Shown: positions 17,056 to 25,474 of the stretch, in pieces
Layout: each line of letters opens with the position of its first letter
Numbering within the stretch: the first letter of the stretch is position 1
From: an uncultured Porphyromonas sp.
GTDB taxonomy: Bacteria > Bacteroidota > Bacteroidia > Bacteroidales > Porphyromonadaceae
Length of the DNA: 64,000 nucleotides
Reading direction: 5' to 3'
Assembly (NCBI RefSeq): GCF_905372525.1
Contig: NZ_CAJPPN010000007.1
Location: 1 to 64,000, forward strand
Notes under the pieces: model-generated
Told to the model about the DNA's origin: nothing
Seen by the model: only the letters and a program-made list of their open reading frames with translations
Database searches by the model: none
Made by a program: the position numbers and the translations under genes

Positions 17056-17706
17056 ATGAAACGGCTCAGTCTCGTAGGTATCCTATGCTCTATCCTAGCC
17101 CTCATGAGGCTCGTCTCTTGTAACGACTCCTCACTCCCCCAGGATATCCTCGGAGAGTGGGTGGCTGATCCTAAGATCTTGAAGAACCTAGAATGGATGG
17201 GAGGGGAACAAACGACGGTTTATGCCCTTGACTGGACGTTTGGTAGCGGGAATCGAGGTTGGATCAAGGCGGGGAAAACGCTCACTTTGCGGGAGGAGGG
17301 AGATGAAGCGTACCTAAACGTATCTATCGTCACTCCGATTATATACAACGTCCATGATGGTGGCCTTTCCTTCAGGTTAGATAAGGATTCTATCCAGGTC
17401 GAGATCCTTGAATGCCTTATCAACGGAGAGAATTATAAAGATGTAGTTGCCCAGAGTGTTAAGGGGGAAGGTAAAGCTACCCTCCAAAGTGCCTGCGATA
17501 CAGTGACGGAGCAGCTAAAAGAGTTAGTAAAGGAAGATATTCGCAGGCAGATCACCCCTATGGATGATATCCCCTCCGATACCCCTATGGAGGTTATCTA
17601 TAGTTATGACGCTAGGGTGAAGGACGATATCCTGACACTCAAGCAAGGGGGAAGAATCGCCCTCACCTTCCAGCGCAAGAAGCCCCAGGGGGCTACAGCA
17701 CCCTAG
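17056..17706 (+). CDS. Tandem paralogous lipoprotein 1 (unknown function)
   Basis: 216 residues. A lipoprotein signal peptide MKRLSLVGILCSILALMRLV ends in a VSC lipobox with Cys22, so the mature protein is lipid-anchored, probably facing the periplasm or the surface. It continues with DILGEWVADPKILKNLEWMGG, several predicted beta strands, a conserved ECLINGENYKDVV segment, an amphipathic helix (TEQLKELVKEDIRRQ) and a final strand DDILTLKQGG..LTFQRKKPQGATAP. The overall pattern suggests a small lipocalin-like barrel, but no family was recognised. It is most similar to copy 2. It differs by the MRLVSC lipobox region and a six-to-eight residue insertion around ITPMDDIPSD. Confidence 0.85.
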   Translation: MKRLSLVGILCSILALMRLVSCNDSSLPQDILGEWVADPKILKNLEWMGGEQTTVYALDWTFGSGNRGWIKAGKTLTLREEGDEAYLNVSIVTPIIYNVHDGGLSFRLDKDSIQVEILECLINGENYKDVVAQSVKGEGKATLQSACDTVTEQLKELVKEDIRRQITPMDDIPSDTPMEVIYSYDARVKDDILTLKQGGRIALTFQRKKPQGATAP

Positions 17707-17857
17707 GGGCACCTACCGGCGAGGGGGCGCACCAGCCAGCCCCTCGCCTAGTGGGAAGCACTCGGCACCCCTCGCCCCCCTTCGCGGGGGCAACACTACC
17801 TCCTCACCGGAGAATAACTATACACTCTACGAACAATAAATAAGCTATCTGGAAGCA

Positions 17858-18484
17858 ATGAAGCGACTAAGCCTTGTAAGTATCCTATGTTTTCTCCTAG
17901 CCCTTGTGGGGCTCAGCTCTTGTGGTGAATCCACACTTCGCAAGGATATCCTCGGGGAGTGGGTAGGTGATCCTAAGATCTTGAAGAACCTAGAATGGAT
18001 GGGAGGAGGACAAACGAAGGTTTACTCCTTGGACTGGACATTTGGTGGCGGGAGCCGAGGTTGGATCAAGGTTGGGAAAACGCTCACTTTGCGGGAGGAG
18101 GAAGAGGTGGTGTACCTACGTGTAGCTATCGAGGTTCCGATTATCTACAATGTCTATGGTGATGGGCTTTCCTTCAGGTTTGATAAGGATTCTGTCCAAG
18201 TCGAGATCCTTGAATGTCTTATCAACGGCAAGAATTATAAAGATGTAGTTGCCCGGGATGTTGAGGGGGAAGGTGAAGCTGCCCTCCAAAGTGCCTACAA
18301 TACAGTAACGGAGCAGCTAAAAGAGCTAGTAAGGGAAGACGTCCGCAGACAGATCGATACCCCTCTGGAGATCACCTATAACTATGACGCCAGGGTGAAG
18401 GACGATATCCTGACGCTCAAGCGAGGGGGAAATACCCCCCTCACCTTCCAGCGCAAGAAGTCCCCGGGGGCTACAGCACCCTAG
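17858..18484 (+). CDS. Tandem paralogous lipoprotein 2 (unknown function)
   Basis: 208 residues. The signal peptide MKRLSLVSILCFLLALVGLS ends in SSC (Cys22). It shares GEWVGDPKILKNLEWMGG, IIYNVYGDGLSFRFDKDS, VEILECLINGKNYKDVV and the C-terminus LTFQRKKSPGATAP with copy 1, marking these two as one sub-pair. The upstream segment (AATAAC, TACGAACA, then an ATCTGGAAGCAATG start region) also resembles the segments before the other copies, so the duplicated unit included the 5' DNA. It starts 151 bp after copy 1. The function is unknown. Confidence 0.87.
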   Translation: MKRLSLVSILCFLLALVGLSSCGESTLRKDILGEWVGDPKILKNLEWMGGGQTKVYSLDWTFGGGSRGWIKVGKTLTLREEEEVVYLRVAIEVPIIYNVYGDGLSFRFDKDSVQVEILECLINGKNYKDVVARDVEGEGEAALQSAYNTVTEQLKELVREDVRRQIDTPLEITYNYDARVKDDILTLKRGGNTPLTFQRKKSPGATAP

Positions 18485-18686
18485 GGCACCTGCCGACGTG
18501 GGAGCCACCCCGGCCAGCCCCTCGCCTCGGGGGGGTACTCGGCGCACCCCGCTCCCCCCAAGCAAGTACAACGCTCTCTCCTCATGGGTATCCTTCGTAG
18601 CCCCTTCGCTCCACGGAGCGTCTACACAGGAGATCCCTACGGGAGAATAACTATACGCACTACGAACACTAAACTACTAGAGAACA

Positions 18687-19295
18687 ATGAAACGACTCAG
18701 TCTTGCAAGCATCCTATGCTTGCTCCTAGCCCTCGTAGGGCTCAGCTCTTGTAACGACTCCTCACTCCGCAAGGAGATCCTCGGGGAGTGGGTAGGTGAC
18801 CCTAGCACCCTAAAGGCGCTAGAGAAGATGACAGATGGGGAGGCTAAGTTCCATTCCTTTGACTTCACTTTCAGCGATGAGACAAAGGGCGTCCTCAACT
18901 TTGAGTACACCGTCAGCACCAAGGTGGATGGAGAGGAGATGACCCTGCGCCTTGCCTTTGTAGCACCAATCACCTACAAGATACTTGGGGGGAGACTTAC
19001 CTTCAAGTTCGATCAGGCTGCTACTCGGGCAGAGATTCTCGAATACCTAATCAATGGCAAGGAATGCATCGAGGTGCTCCGTGAAGCAGCCGAGGGCAAA
19101 GAAGAGCAGTTCATCCAAGATACCTACGAGAAAATGAAGAGGGAGATGGAAGAGAGTGTCAAGGAGGGTATGCTCGAAGGCTTTGTGGAAGCTGGAGGTG
19201 AAGCCTTCGGTAATGACCTCAAGGTGAAGGACGGCATCATGACGATGAAGGATGAGGATCAAGTACTTCTCTCTTTCCACCGCAAAAAGTCCTAG
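18687..19295 (+). CDS. Tandem paralogous lipoprotein 3 (unknown function)
   Basis: 202 residues. The signal peptide MKRLSLASILCLLLALVGLS ends in SSC (Cys22), then NDSSLRKEILGEWVGDPSTL. It shares GEWVGDPSTLKALE, GGRLTFKFDQAATRAEILEYLINGK in part, a Lys/Glu-rich helix (MKREMEESVKEGM) and the C-terminus LSFHRKKS with copy 4. Copies 3 and 4 form the second sub-pair, with a longer helical segment than copies 1 and 2. The gap before it (18485-18686) repeats the conserved upstream segment. The function is unknown. Confidence 0.87.
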   Translation: MKRLSLASILCLLLALVGLSSCNDSSLRKEILGEWVGDPSTLKALEKMTDGEAKFHSFDFTFSDETKGVLNFEYTVSTKVDGEEMTLRLAFVAPITYKILGGRLTFKFDQAATRAEILEYLINGKECIEVLREAAEGKEEQFIQDTYEKMKREMEESVKEGMLEGFVEAGGEAFGNDLKVKDGIMTMKDEDQVLLSFHRKKS

Positions 19296-19587
19296 CTGCT
19301 ACGACTTCATCGAGATACCTACTGATAGCGGATAGACCCTACAGGCTAGCCCCTCATCCTAAGAGGGATGAGGCGACGTCGCAGGTAGGGGTGTCGTAGC
19401 CTTAGCCCCTAAGGCTGAGAGGCCCACCTCTGTGCTATGCTTCGTAGGTCTCGTCCCACTATGAGAGAGGCTCTGTCTCCCTCACGGGGTGTCCTTCGTA
19501 GACCCTTCGCTCGCTGGAGGATCTATAGATATACCCCTACAGGAGGACAAGGATACACGCTACGAACACTAAAACTACTAGAGCACA

Positions 19588-20196
19588 ATGAAACGACTTA
19601 GTCTCGCAGGCATCCTATGCTTGCTCCTAGCCCTTGTGGGGCTAGGCTCGTGCAACGACTCCTCGCTCCGCAAGGATATCCTCGGGGAGTGGGTGGGGGA
19701 TCCCAGCACCCTAAAGGCGCTAGAGCGGATCACAAATGGGCGGGTAAAGTTCCATTCCTATAACTTCGTATTCAACGATGAGAAACAGGGCGTCCTCAAC
19801 CTAGAGTACACCATGACCTCAAAGATGGATGGTATGGTGATCGACCTACGCCTTGCCTTTGCCGAACCTCTTACCTACAGCATACTCGGCGGGAGACTTT
19901 CCTTCACACTCGATCAGGCTGCTGCCCGAGTCGAGCTCCTCGAATACCTCATCAATGGTAAGGCATGCCTCGATCTCCTCCGAGAGGAGGCCAAGGATAA
20001 AGATGAACAGGCTATCCAAGAGGCCTACGAAAAGATCAAGAAGGAGATGGAGGAGAGTGTCAAGGAGGGTATGCGTGAGAGCTTCGGGGCATCTGCTTTC
20101 GAAGACCTCGGTAATGACATCAAGGTGAAGGACGGCGTCTTGAGTATGAGGGCTACTGATGGCGCGCTCCTCTCCTTCCATCACAAAAAGTCTTAG
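19588..20196 (+). CDS. Tandem paralogous lipoprotein 4 (unknown function)
   Basis: 202 residues. The signal peptide MKRLSLAGILCLLLALVGLG ends in GSC (Cys22). It is closely similar to copy 3 throughout, including GEWVGDPSTLKALE, EYLINGKACLDLLREEA, KKEMEESVKEGM and LSFHHKKS. The 292 bp gap before it (19296-19587) holds a CCTCATCC/GGGATGAGG hairpin near 19350 and a segment (TCCTTCGTAGACCCTTCGCT) that recurs with small changes near 18590, but no supported gene. A VanW-family gene follows only 14 bp after its stop, suggesting cotranscription. Confidence 0.87.
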   Translation: MKRLSLAGILCLLLALVGLGSCNDSSLRKDILGEWVGDPSTLKALERITNGRVKFHSYNFVFNDEKQGVLNLEYTMTSKMDGMVIDLRLAFAEPLTYSILGGRLSFTLDQAAARVELLEYLINGKACLDLLREEAKDKDEQAIQEAYEKIKKEMEESVKEGMRESFGASAFEDLGNDIKVKDGVLSMRATDGALLSFHHKKS

Positions 20197-20210
20197 AGAC
20201 ACGATCACAT

Positions 20211-21083
20211 ATGGACTACATCGACCAACCACTCATCCGGGGAGACCTAAGGCGACGTCTCGGGCGGGAGTACTATATCCTCCGACGCAAGGTGGAGGAC
20301 CTCGCCTCGGGGGCACGCTGGGCACGTCTGGCACCGCCACAGGAGAAGCTCTACCCCCTCATGGAGCATCATTCGCTGATCCTTCGCCCACTGAAGGATG
20401 TGGATATGTACCTGCAGGAGAATAAGCGTACCAATCTTCGTCTAGCGATCGCTCACCTAGACGGGATGCGTATCTGCCCCGGAGAGACTTGCTCGGTATG
20501 GCGTAGCGTCGGGCGCACCTCTAAGGCTAAGGGCTATCTGGAGGGCTTGGTGCTGCATCAGGGGCAGATCCGCAAGGGGATCGGAGGGGGGCTTTGTCAG
20601 CTAGGTAACTTGCTCTTTTGGCTCGTGGCACATAGCCCGCTTACCATCACGGAGCGTCACCGCCACACCTTCGACGTCTTCCCCGATGTCCACCGCTCGG
20701 TACCCTTCGGGGCGGGAGCGACCCTCTCCTATAACTATATAGACTTCCGCTTTCGCAACGACACGGATCAGCCCTTCTACCTCGAGCTCTGGATGGACGA
20801 TACCTACCTCTGGGGTCGTCTGAGTACCGAGGGGGAGCACCTCTGTCGCTATCGAGTAGAGGAGCGAGACCATCGGGTGGTCCAGCAGATGTGGGGTGGC
20901 TACACACGCCACAATAGGATCGTGCGCATCACCACCTATCCCGATGGGATGGAGCGGGAGCAGCTCCTAGTAGAGAACCACGCGATCATGATGTACAGCC
21001 CGATCCTCAGCCCGCCCTATGGGGTAGAGGTGCCTACGACCTCAGCGGGGACGGAGACGGGGGAGCCGGAGGGAGTGCATTGA
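20211..21083 (+). CDS. VanW-family protein
   Basis: 290 residues. The VanW core is clear: CPGETCSVWRSVGRTSKAKG, GIGGGLCQLGNLLFWLVAHS, ERHRHTFDVFPD and the strand YNYIDFRFRNDTDQPFYLEL. No signal peptide or membrane segment is seen. VanW proteins occur beside some glycopeptide-resistance clusters and widely elsewhere, and their biochemical role is unsettled, so no resistance function is claimed. It begins 14 bp after lipoprotein 4 and is followed by a terminator, so it probably ends the lipoprotein transcription unit. Confidence 0.88.
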   Translation: MDYIDQPLIRGDLRRRLGREYYILRRKVEDLASGARWARLAPPQEKLYPLMEHHSLILRPLKDVDMYLQENKRTNLRLAIAHLDGMRICPGETCSVWRSVGRTSKAKGYLEGLVLHQGQIRKGIGGGLCQLGNLLFWLVAHSPLTITERHRHTFDVFPDVHRSVPFGAGATLSYNYIDFRFRNDTDQPFYLELWMDDTYLWGRLSTEGEHLCRYRVEERDHRVVQQMWGGYTRHNRIVRITTYPDGMEREQLLVENHAIMMYSPILSPPYGVEVPTTSAGTETGEPEGVH

Positions 21084-21106
21084 AGAGATCTTAACGACTT
21101 TAGCTT

Positions 21107-21144
21107 AAGACCCTATACTTATCTTGTAGGTATGGGGTCTTTTG
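21107..21144 (+). terminator. Terminator after the VanW gene, overlapping the next promoter
   Basis: AAGACCCTATAC (21107-21118) pairs with GTATGGGGTCTT (21130-21141), with one wobble pair, and is followed by TTTG. Its 11-base loop contains the TTG at 21124-21126, which is the -33 box of the yceD promoter. Confidence 0.7.
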
Positions 21145-21154
21145 TGTATCTTTG
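21124..21154 (+). promoter_or_regulatory. Consensus promoter for yceD-rpmF-fabH
   Basis: TTG (21124-21126), a 20 bp spacer and TATCTTTG (21147-21154) match the Bacteroidetes consensus. The promoter lies within the preceding terminator. Its start point near 21161 leaves about 29 nt before the ATG at 21190. Confidence 0.75.
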
Positions 21155-21189
21155 CGAAGATTTTTACGCTACCAGCAAGAGTATATCCG

Positions 21190-21735
21190 ATGCATACCGA
21201 CCAGTATAAGCTCAATCTAAGGACACTCACGGCCGGGGATCACGAGTATTCATGGCTCCTGGACGATAGATACTTCCAGAGTATTGACGCTAATGGTATC
21301 ACGGGCGGTAGGGTGGAGGTACACCTAGACCTTCGCCGTACGGGAGATGTCTTTAGCCTCGCCTTCAGCTACGATGGGGTGGTAGAGACGACCTGTGACC
21401 GGTGCCTAGATCCCCTAGAGATAGAGGTGGCTACGGATAGAGAGCTCGTCGTGAAGTTTGGACAAGAGTATCTGGAGGAGAGCGACGAGATCCTCGTCGT
21501 CGCCGAGCAGGATGGCGTACTGGATCTGGAGTGGCTGATGTATGAGGATATCGTCCTGTCGCTCCCCGTGCAGCGTCTGCATGAGGATGGGCAGTGCGAT
21601 GATGCGATGCTACAGATCATCCACCGAGTAGAGCCCGCAGAGCTCGTAGAGGGGAGCGAGGGTGAGACTATCACCCGAGATGAGGATGGGATAGATGAGC
21701 GCTGGGCAGCCCTCAAGGCGTTAAAGAGAGATTAG
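21190..21735 (+). CDS. yceD: YceD/DUF177 family protein (23S rRNA accumulation)
   Basis: 181 residues from the ATG at 21190 (MHTDQYKLNLRTL). An earlier in-frame ATG at 21142 would lie inside the -7 box and is rejected. The DUF177 hallmark is the TTCDRCLDPLEIEV segment near residue 75, with two cysteines, then an acidic LVVKFG and a DLEWLMYEDIVLSLPVQRLH region. In other bacteria this protein is required for normal 23S rRNA levels and is nearly always next to rpmF, as here, 23 bp upstream. Confidence 0.9.
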   Translation: MHTDQYKLNLRTLTAGDHEYSWLLDDRYFQSIDANGITGGRVEVHLDLRRTGDVFSLAFSYDGVVETTCDRCLDPLEIEVATDRELVVKFGQEYLEESDEILVVAEQDGVLDLEWLMYEDIVLSLPVQRLHEDGQCDDAMLQIIHRVEPAELVEGSEGETITRDEDGIDERWAALKALKRD

Positions 21736-21758
21736 TAATTCAAAACAAAAATAGATTT

Positions 21759-21938
21759 ATGGCACATCCTAAAAGAAGACAGTCCAAGACACGTACCGCT
21801 AAGCGTCGTACCCACGACAAGGCAGCTATGCCTACGCTTGCTAAGTGCGCTAATTGCGGCGCATGGCACATCTACCACACCGTCTGTGGTGAGTGTGGCT
21901 ACTACCGTGGCAAGCTAGCTCTGGAGCAGGCACAGTAG
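21759..21938 (+). CDS. rpmF: 50S ribosomal protein L32
   Basis: 59 residues, found by reading the sequence after yceD: the ATG at 21759 gives MAHPKRRQSKTRTAKRRTHD and ends at TAG 21936-21938. It has a zinc ribbon with two Cys pairs, CANC and CGEC, so it is the zinc-binding (C+) form. It lies in the conserved yceD-rpmF-fabH order, though a terminator separates it from fabH. Confidence 0.96.
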   Translation: MAHPKRRQSKTRTAKRRTHDKAAMPTLAKCANCGAWHIYHTVCGECGYYRGKLALEQAQ

Positions 21939-21961
21939 TACGTAGTCTGACAGACGAAGAG

Positions 21962-21990
21962 AGCCCCAAAGAGACCTTTGGGGCTTTTTT
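21962..21990 (+). terminator. Intrinsic terminator after rpmF
   Basis: AGCCCCAAAG and CTTTGGGGCT around AGAC, followed by six T residues. A TATCTTCG sequence just after it (near 21992) may be a weak promoter for fabH. Confidence 0.92.
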
Positions 21991-22074
21991 CGTATCTTCG
22001 TACCCGATATTTTTACAGACGCGAAGGGGCTTCAAGCTCTTCGATACAAAAGAAGTATATCAGAAATAAAAACT

Positions 22075-23076
22075 ATGAGTGTCATCAACGCAGCTATTAC
22101 GGCTGTAGGAGGTTATCTCCCCGAAGATAAGCTGACTAATGCCGACCTCGAGAAGATGGTCGATACGAATGATGAGTGGATCATGACCCGTGTAGGGATA
22201 CGCGAACGCCGTATCCTGAAGGACCCCACCAAGGGGGCTTCGTATCTGGGTATCCAGGCGGTCAAGGATCTCTTCCAGCGTAATAACATCGATCCAGCGA
22301 CGATCGATGGTATTATCCTCGCCACTAATACCCCTGACTACCACTTCCCCACGACCTCCTCGATCGTAGCCCATGAGACTGGCTGTGTGAATGCCTTCAC
22401 CTTCGACCTTCAGTCTGCCTGCCCTAGCTTCATCTACGCCCTAGAGGCTGGAGCGAACTATATCCGCTCGGGCCGCTACAAGCGTGTGCTCGTCGTATCT
22501 GCGGAGAAGATGTCGGCCGTCACGGACTATACAGACCGAGCTACTTGCCCTCTCTTCGGTGATGGTGCAGGCTGTGTCCTGCTTGAGCCCACCGAGGAGC
22601 ACATGGGAGTGCTGGATGCTTACTTCCGTACCGATGGGGTAGGGAAGAGCAACCTCATCATGAAGGCCGGCGGCTCGGCTTGTCCTCCCTCGCACGAGAC
22701 CGTAGATGCACGGATGCACTACGTCTATCAGGAGGGTGCTGCAGTCTTCAAGCAGGCTGTCAAGGGGATGTCCGCCAGCTGCCACCTCGTGATGGAGCGC
22801 AATGGTCTTAGCTACGACGATATCGCCTGGGTAGTACCTCATCAAGCCAACCTTCGTATCATCGATGCCGTAGCACGTGAGATGCAGGTGCCTATGGATC
22901 GTGTGATGATCAATATCGAGTACCGAGGCAACACCAGCTCGGCTACTATTCCTATCTGCCTGTGGGAATTTGAGAAGCAGCTCCACAAGGGCGATAATCT
23001 CATCCTCACTTCCTTCGGGGCAGGCTTCACTTGGGGTGCTGTCTACGTCAAGTGGGCTTACGATCCTAAGAACTAA
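22075..23076 (+). CDS. fabH: Beta-ketoacyl-ACP synthase III
   Basis: 333 residues of the thiolase fold. The catalytic Cys lies in QSACPSFIYAL near residue 114, the His in VPHQANLRIID near 257, and the Asn in YRGNTSSAT near 286. N-terminal features such as DEWIMTRVGIRERRI are typical. The enzyme condenses acetyl-CoA or a branched acyl-CoA with malonyl-ACP to start fatty-acid synthesis in the cytoplasm. It follows rpmF and is closed by its own terminator. Confidence 0.96.
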   Translation: MSVINAAITAVGGYLPEDKLTNADLEKMVDTNDEWIMTRVGIRERRILKDPTKGASYLGIQAVKDLFQRNNIDPATIDGIILATNTPDYHFPTTSSIVAHETGCVNAFTFDLQSACPSFIYALEAGANYIRSGRYKRVLVVSAEKMSAVTDYTDRATCPLFGDGAGCVLLEPTEEHMGVLDAYFRTDGVGKSNLIMKAGGSACPPSHETVDARMHYVYQEGAAVFKQAVKGMSASCHLVMERNGLSYDDIAWVVPHQANLRIIDAVAREMQVPMDRVMINIEYRGNTSSATIPICLWEFEKQLHKGDNLILTSFGAGFTWGAVYVKWAYDPKN

Positions 23077-23088
23077 GTTACTCTCTAG

Positions 23089-23132
23089 GAGACCTTGCCT
23101 GTCCCCCACTGTGTGCGGGCAGGCAAGGTCTC
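23089..23132 (+). terminator. Terminator after fabH
   Basis: GACCTTGCCTG (23091-23101) and CAGGCAAGGTC (23120-23130), extended by GA/TC, form the stem and are followed by a T-rich tail. Confidence 0.85.
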
Positions 23133-23165
23133 TCTTTTCTATCCTACCCCTCACTTAGCACTCGG

Positions 23166-24071
23166 ATGAGCGAAGTATCACCAAGTCCCCAGCACCGCTC
23201 GGGCTTCGTCAATATCGTAGGCAATCCCAATGTCGGGAAGTCTACCCTGATGAACCTCCTCGTGGGAGAGCGTGTCTCCATCATCACCTCCAAGGCTCAG
23301 ACCACACGACACCGCATCATGGGGATCGTCAATACCCCTGAGCTACAGATCGTATATAGCGATACGCCCGGTGTGCTACGTCCGAACTACAAGCTCCAGG
23401 AGAGTATGCTGGAGTTCTCCGAGTCTGCCCTAGGCGACGCTGATGTCCTGCTCTATGTCACCGACACGGTGGAGACAGCGGACAAGAATGAGTTCTTCCT
23501 AGAGCGTGTACGAGGGGTGAAGTGCCCTCTGATCCTCATCATCAACAAGGTCGATCTCACGACTCAGGAGGCTCTGGTCTCCCTCGTTGATCGCTGGCAT
23601 GAGGAGCTACCTAATGCAGAGATCATCCCTCTATCGGCACTCAATAACTTCAATGTAGAGCCTCTGCGTCGTCGCATTGAGTCGCTTATTCCTCCCTCTC
23701 CTCCTTACTTTGATAAGGATGCTTTGACCGATCGTCCTGCACGCTTCTTCGTGACAGAGATCATCCGAGAGAAGGTGCTCCTCTACTACCAGAAGGAGAT
23801 CCCCTACTCGGTGGAGGTCGTAGTAGAGTCCTTCAAGGAAGAAGACGATCGTATCCACATCCAGGCGCTCATCATCGCCGAGCGTGACAGCCAAAAGGGG
23901 ATCATCATCGGGCATAAGGGCGCTGCTCTGAAGAAGGTAGGCACGATGGCCCGCCGAGATATGGAGCGTTTCTTTGAGAAGAAGATCTTCCTCGAGATCT
24001 TTGTCAAGGTCGAGAAGGACTGGCGCAATAGAGACAACCTCCTACGTGCCTATGGCTACCGCCTAGACTAG
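23166..24071 (+). CDS. era: GTPase Era
   Basis: 301 residues. The GTPase domain has G1 GNPNVGKS (19-26), a G2-region TTRHRIMGI, G3 DTPG, G4 NKVD and G5 SAL. The C-terminal KH domain has GHKGAALKKVG. Era binds the 3' end of 16S rRNA and helps 30S subunit assembly. It lies 38 bp before der, making a GTPase pair. Confidence 0.96.
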   Translation: MSEVSPSPQHRSGFVNIVGNPNVGKSTLMNLLVGERVSIITSKAQTTRHRIMGIVNTPELQIVYSDTPGVLRPNYKLQESMLEFSESALGDADVLLYVTDTVETADKNEFFLERVRGVKCPLILIINKVDLTTQEALVSLVDRWHEELPNAEIIPLSALNNFNVEPLRRRIESLIPPSPPYFDKDALTDRPARFFVTEIIREKVLLYYQKEIPYSVEVVVESFKEEDDRIHIQALIIAERDSQKGIIIGHKGAALKKVGTMARRDMERFFEKKIFLEIFVKVEKDWRNRDNLLRAYGYRLD

Positions 24072-24109
24072 AAGTGTAGCTACACCCCAATAATACGAAC
24101 AACAGCATT

Positions 24110-25420
24110 ATGAGTCATCTAGTAGCAATCGTCGGACGTCCCAATGTGGGCAAGTCCACCCTCTTCAATCGCCTGACCCAGACCCGTGGGGCTATAGTCA
24201 GTGAGGAGGCAGGCACGACACGTGACAGGCAGTATGGCAAGGTCTCTTGGCTCGACCGAGAATTCTCTGTAGTGGATACAGGGGGCTGGGTCGTCGGTAG
24301 TGAGGATGTCTTCGAGGGCGAGATCAATAAGCAGGTCGAGATCGCTATGGAGGAGGCCGATGTCATCCTCTTCGTCGTAGACGTGGAGAATGGTATCACC
24401 GACCTCGATGATGAGGTGGCTGCCAAGCTCCGTAGATCCAAGAAGCCCGTCCTACTCGTCGCCAACAAGGCTGACAACTACGCTCAGCACTACGAGGCTG
24501 CCGAGTTCTACGCCTTCGGTCTCGGTGATCCTATGCCCATCTCTGCTATCAGTGGTAGTGGTACGGGTGACCTCCTAGATGCCATCATCAAGGAGCTCCC
24601 CGAGGGTACCTTCGTCGATGAACCACTAGATGCTCCACGTATCGCCATTGTGGGACGCCCCAATGCAGGTAAGTCCTCCCTCGTCAATGCCTTCATTGGA
24701 GAGGAACGCAACATAGTGACCAACGTCGCTGGTACGACACGTGACTCCATCTACACGCACTACACGAAGTTCGGGATGAACTTCTACCTCGTCGATACCG
24801 CAGGTATCCGCAAGCGTGGCAAGGTGAACGAAGACCTAGAGTACTACTCCGTCATTCGCTCTATCCGAGCTATCGAGAGTGCAGATGTCTGTGTCCTCAT
24901 GCTCGATGCCACACGTGGGATAGAGAGCCAGGACCTCAATATATTCTCCATCATCCAGAAGAATAGCAAGGGGCTCATCGTCTGTGTCAATAAGTGGGAT
25001 CTCGTAGAGGACAAGAGTACGCAGGTCATCAAGACCTTTGAGCGTGCTATCCGAGAGCGTCTAGCCCCCTTCACCGACTTCCCCATCATCTTCATCTCAG
25101 CACTGACGAAGCAGCGTATCTTCAAGGTACTGGAGGAGGTACAGCAGGTCTACGAGCGTCGTAGCAAGCGTATCCCTACGCATCAGCTCAACGAGGTCAT
25201 GCTGCCCATCATCGAGGCTACTCCGCCCCCTGCTACCAAGGGTAAGTACATCAAGATCAAGTACGTCATGCAGCTCCCCACTGCCGTGCCTAGCTTTGCC
25301 TTCTTTGCCAACCTCCCGCAGTGGGTCAAGGAGCCCTACAAACGTTTCCTCGAGAACCAGATACGAGCACACTGGGACTTCTCCGGTACGCCTATCAATA
25401 TCTTCATCAGAGAGAAGTAG
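24110..25420 (+). CDS. der: Double-domain ribosome GTPase Der (EngA)
   Basis: 436 residues with two consecutive GTPase domains: G1 GRPNVGKS at 9-16 with DTGG and NKAD, and G1 GRPNAGKS near 181 with DTAG and NKWD. A C-terminal KH-like domain follows (KGKYIKIKYVMQ). Der acts in 50S subunit assembly. The ATG at 24110 directly precedes the first conserved strand. The gene follows era by 38 bp. Confidence 0.97.
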   Translation: MSHLVAIVGRPNVGKSTLFNRLTQTRGAIVSEEAGTTRDRQYGKVSWLDREFSVVDTGGWVVGSEDVFEGEINKQVEIAMEEADVILFVVDVENGITDLDDEVAAKLRRSKKPVLLVANKADNYAQHYEAAEFYAFGLGDPMPISAISGSGTGDLLDAIIKELPEGTFVDEPLDAPRIAIVGRPNAGKSSLVNAFIGEERNIVTNVAGTTRDSIYTHYTKFGMNFYLVDTAGIRKRGKVNEDLEYYSVIRSIRAIESADVCVLMLDATRGIESQDLNIFSIIQKNSKGLIVCVNKWDLVEDKSTQVIKTFERAIRERLAPFTDFPIIFISALTKQRIFKVLEEVQQVYERRSKRIPTHQLNEVMLPIIEATPPPATKGKYIKIKYVMQLPTAVPSFAFFANLPQWVKEPYKRFLENQIRAHWDFSGTPINIFIREK

Positions 25421-25474
25421 CCCTCGTGGCTATTTCTCTCTTCTCGTTTATCCTCTAACCCTACTTACATCGAC

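Noticed and set aside
22441..23154. 237-codon minus-strand frame
   Set aside because: It overlaps fabH antisense and crosses the fabH terminator, with no homology-like motifs.
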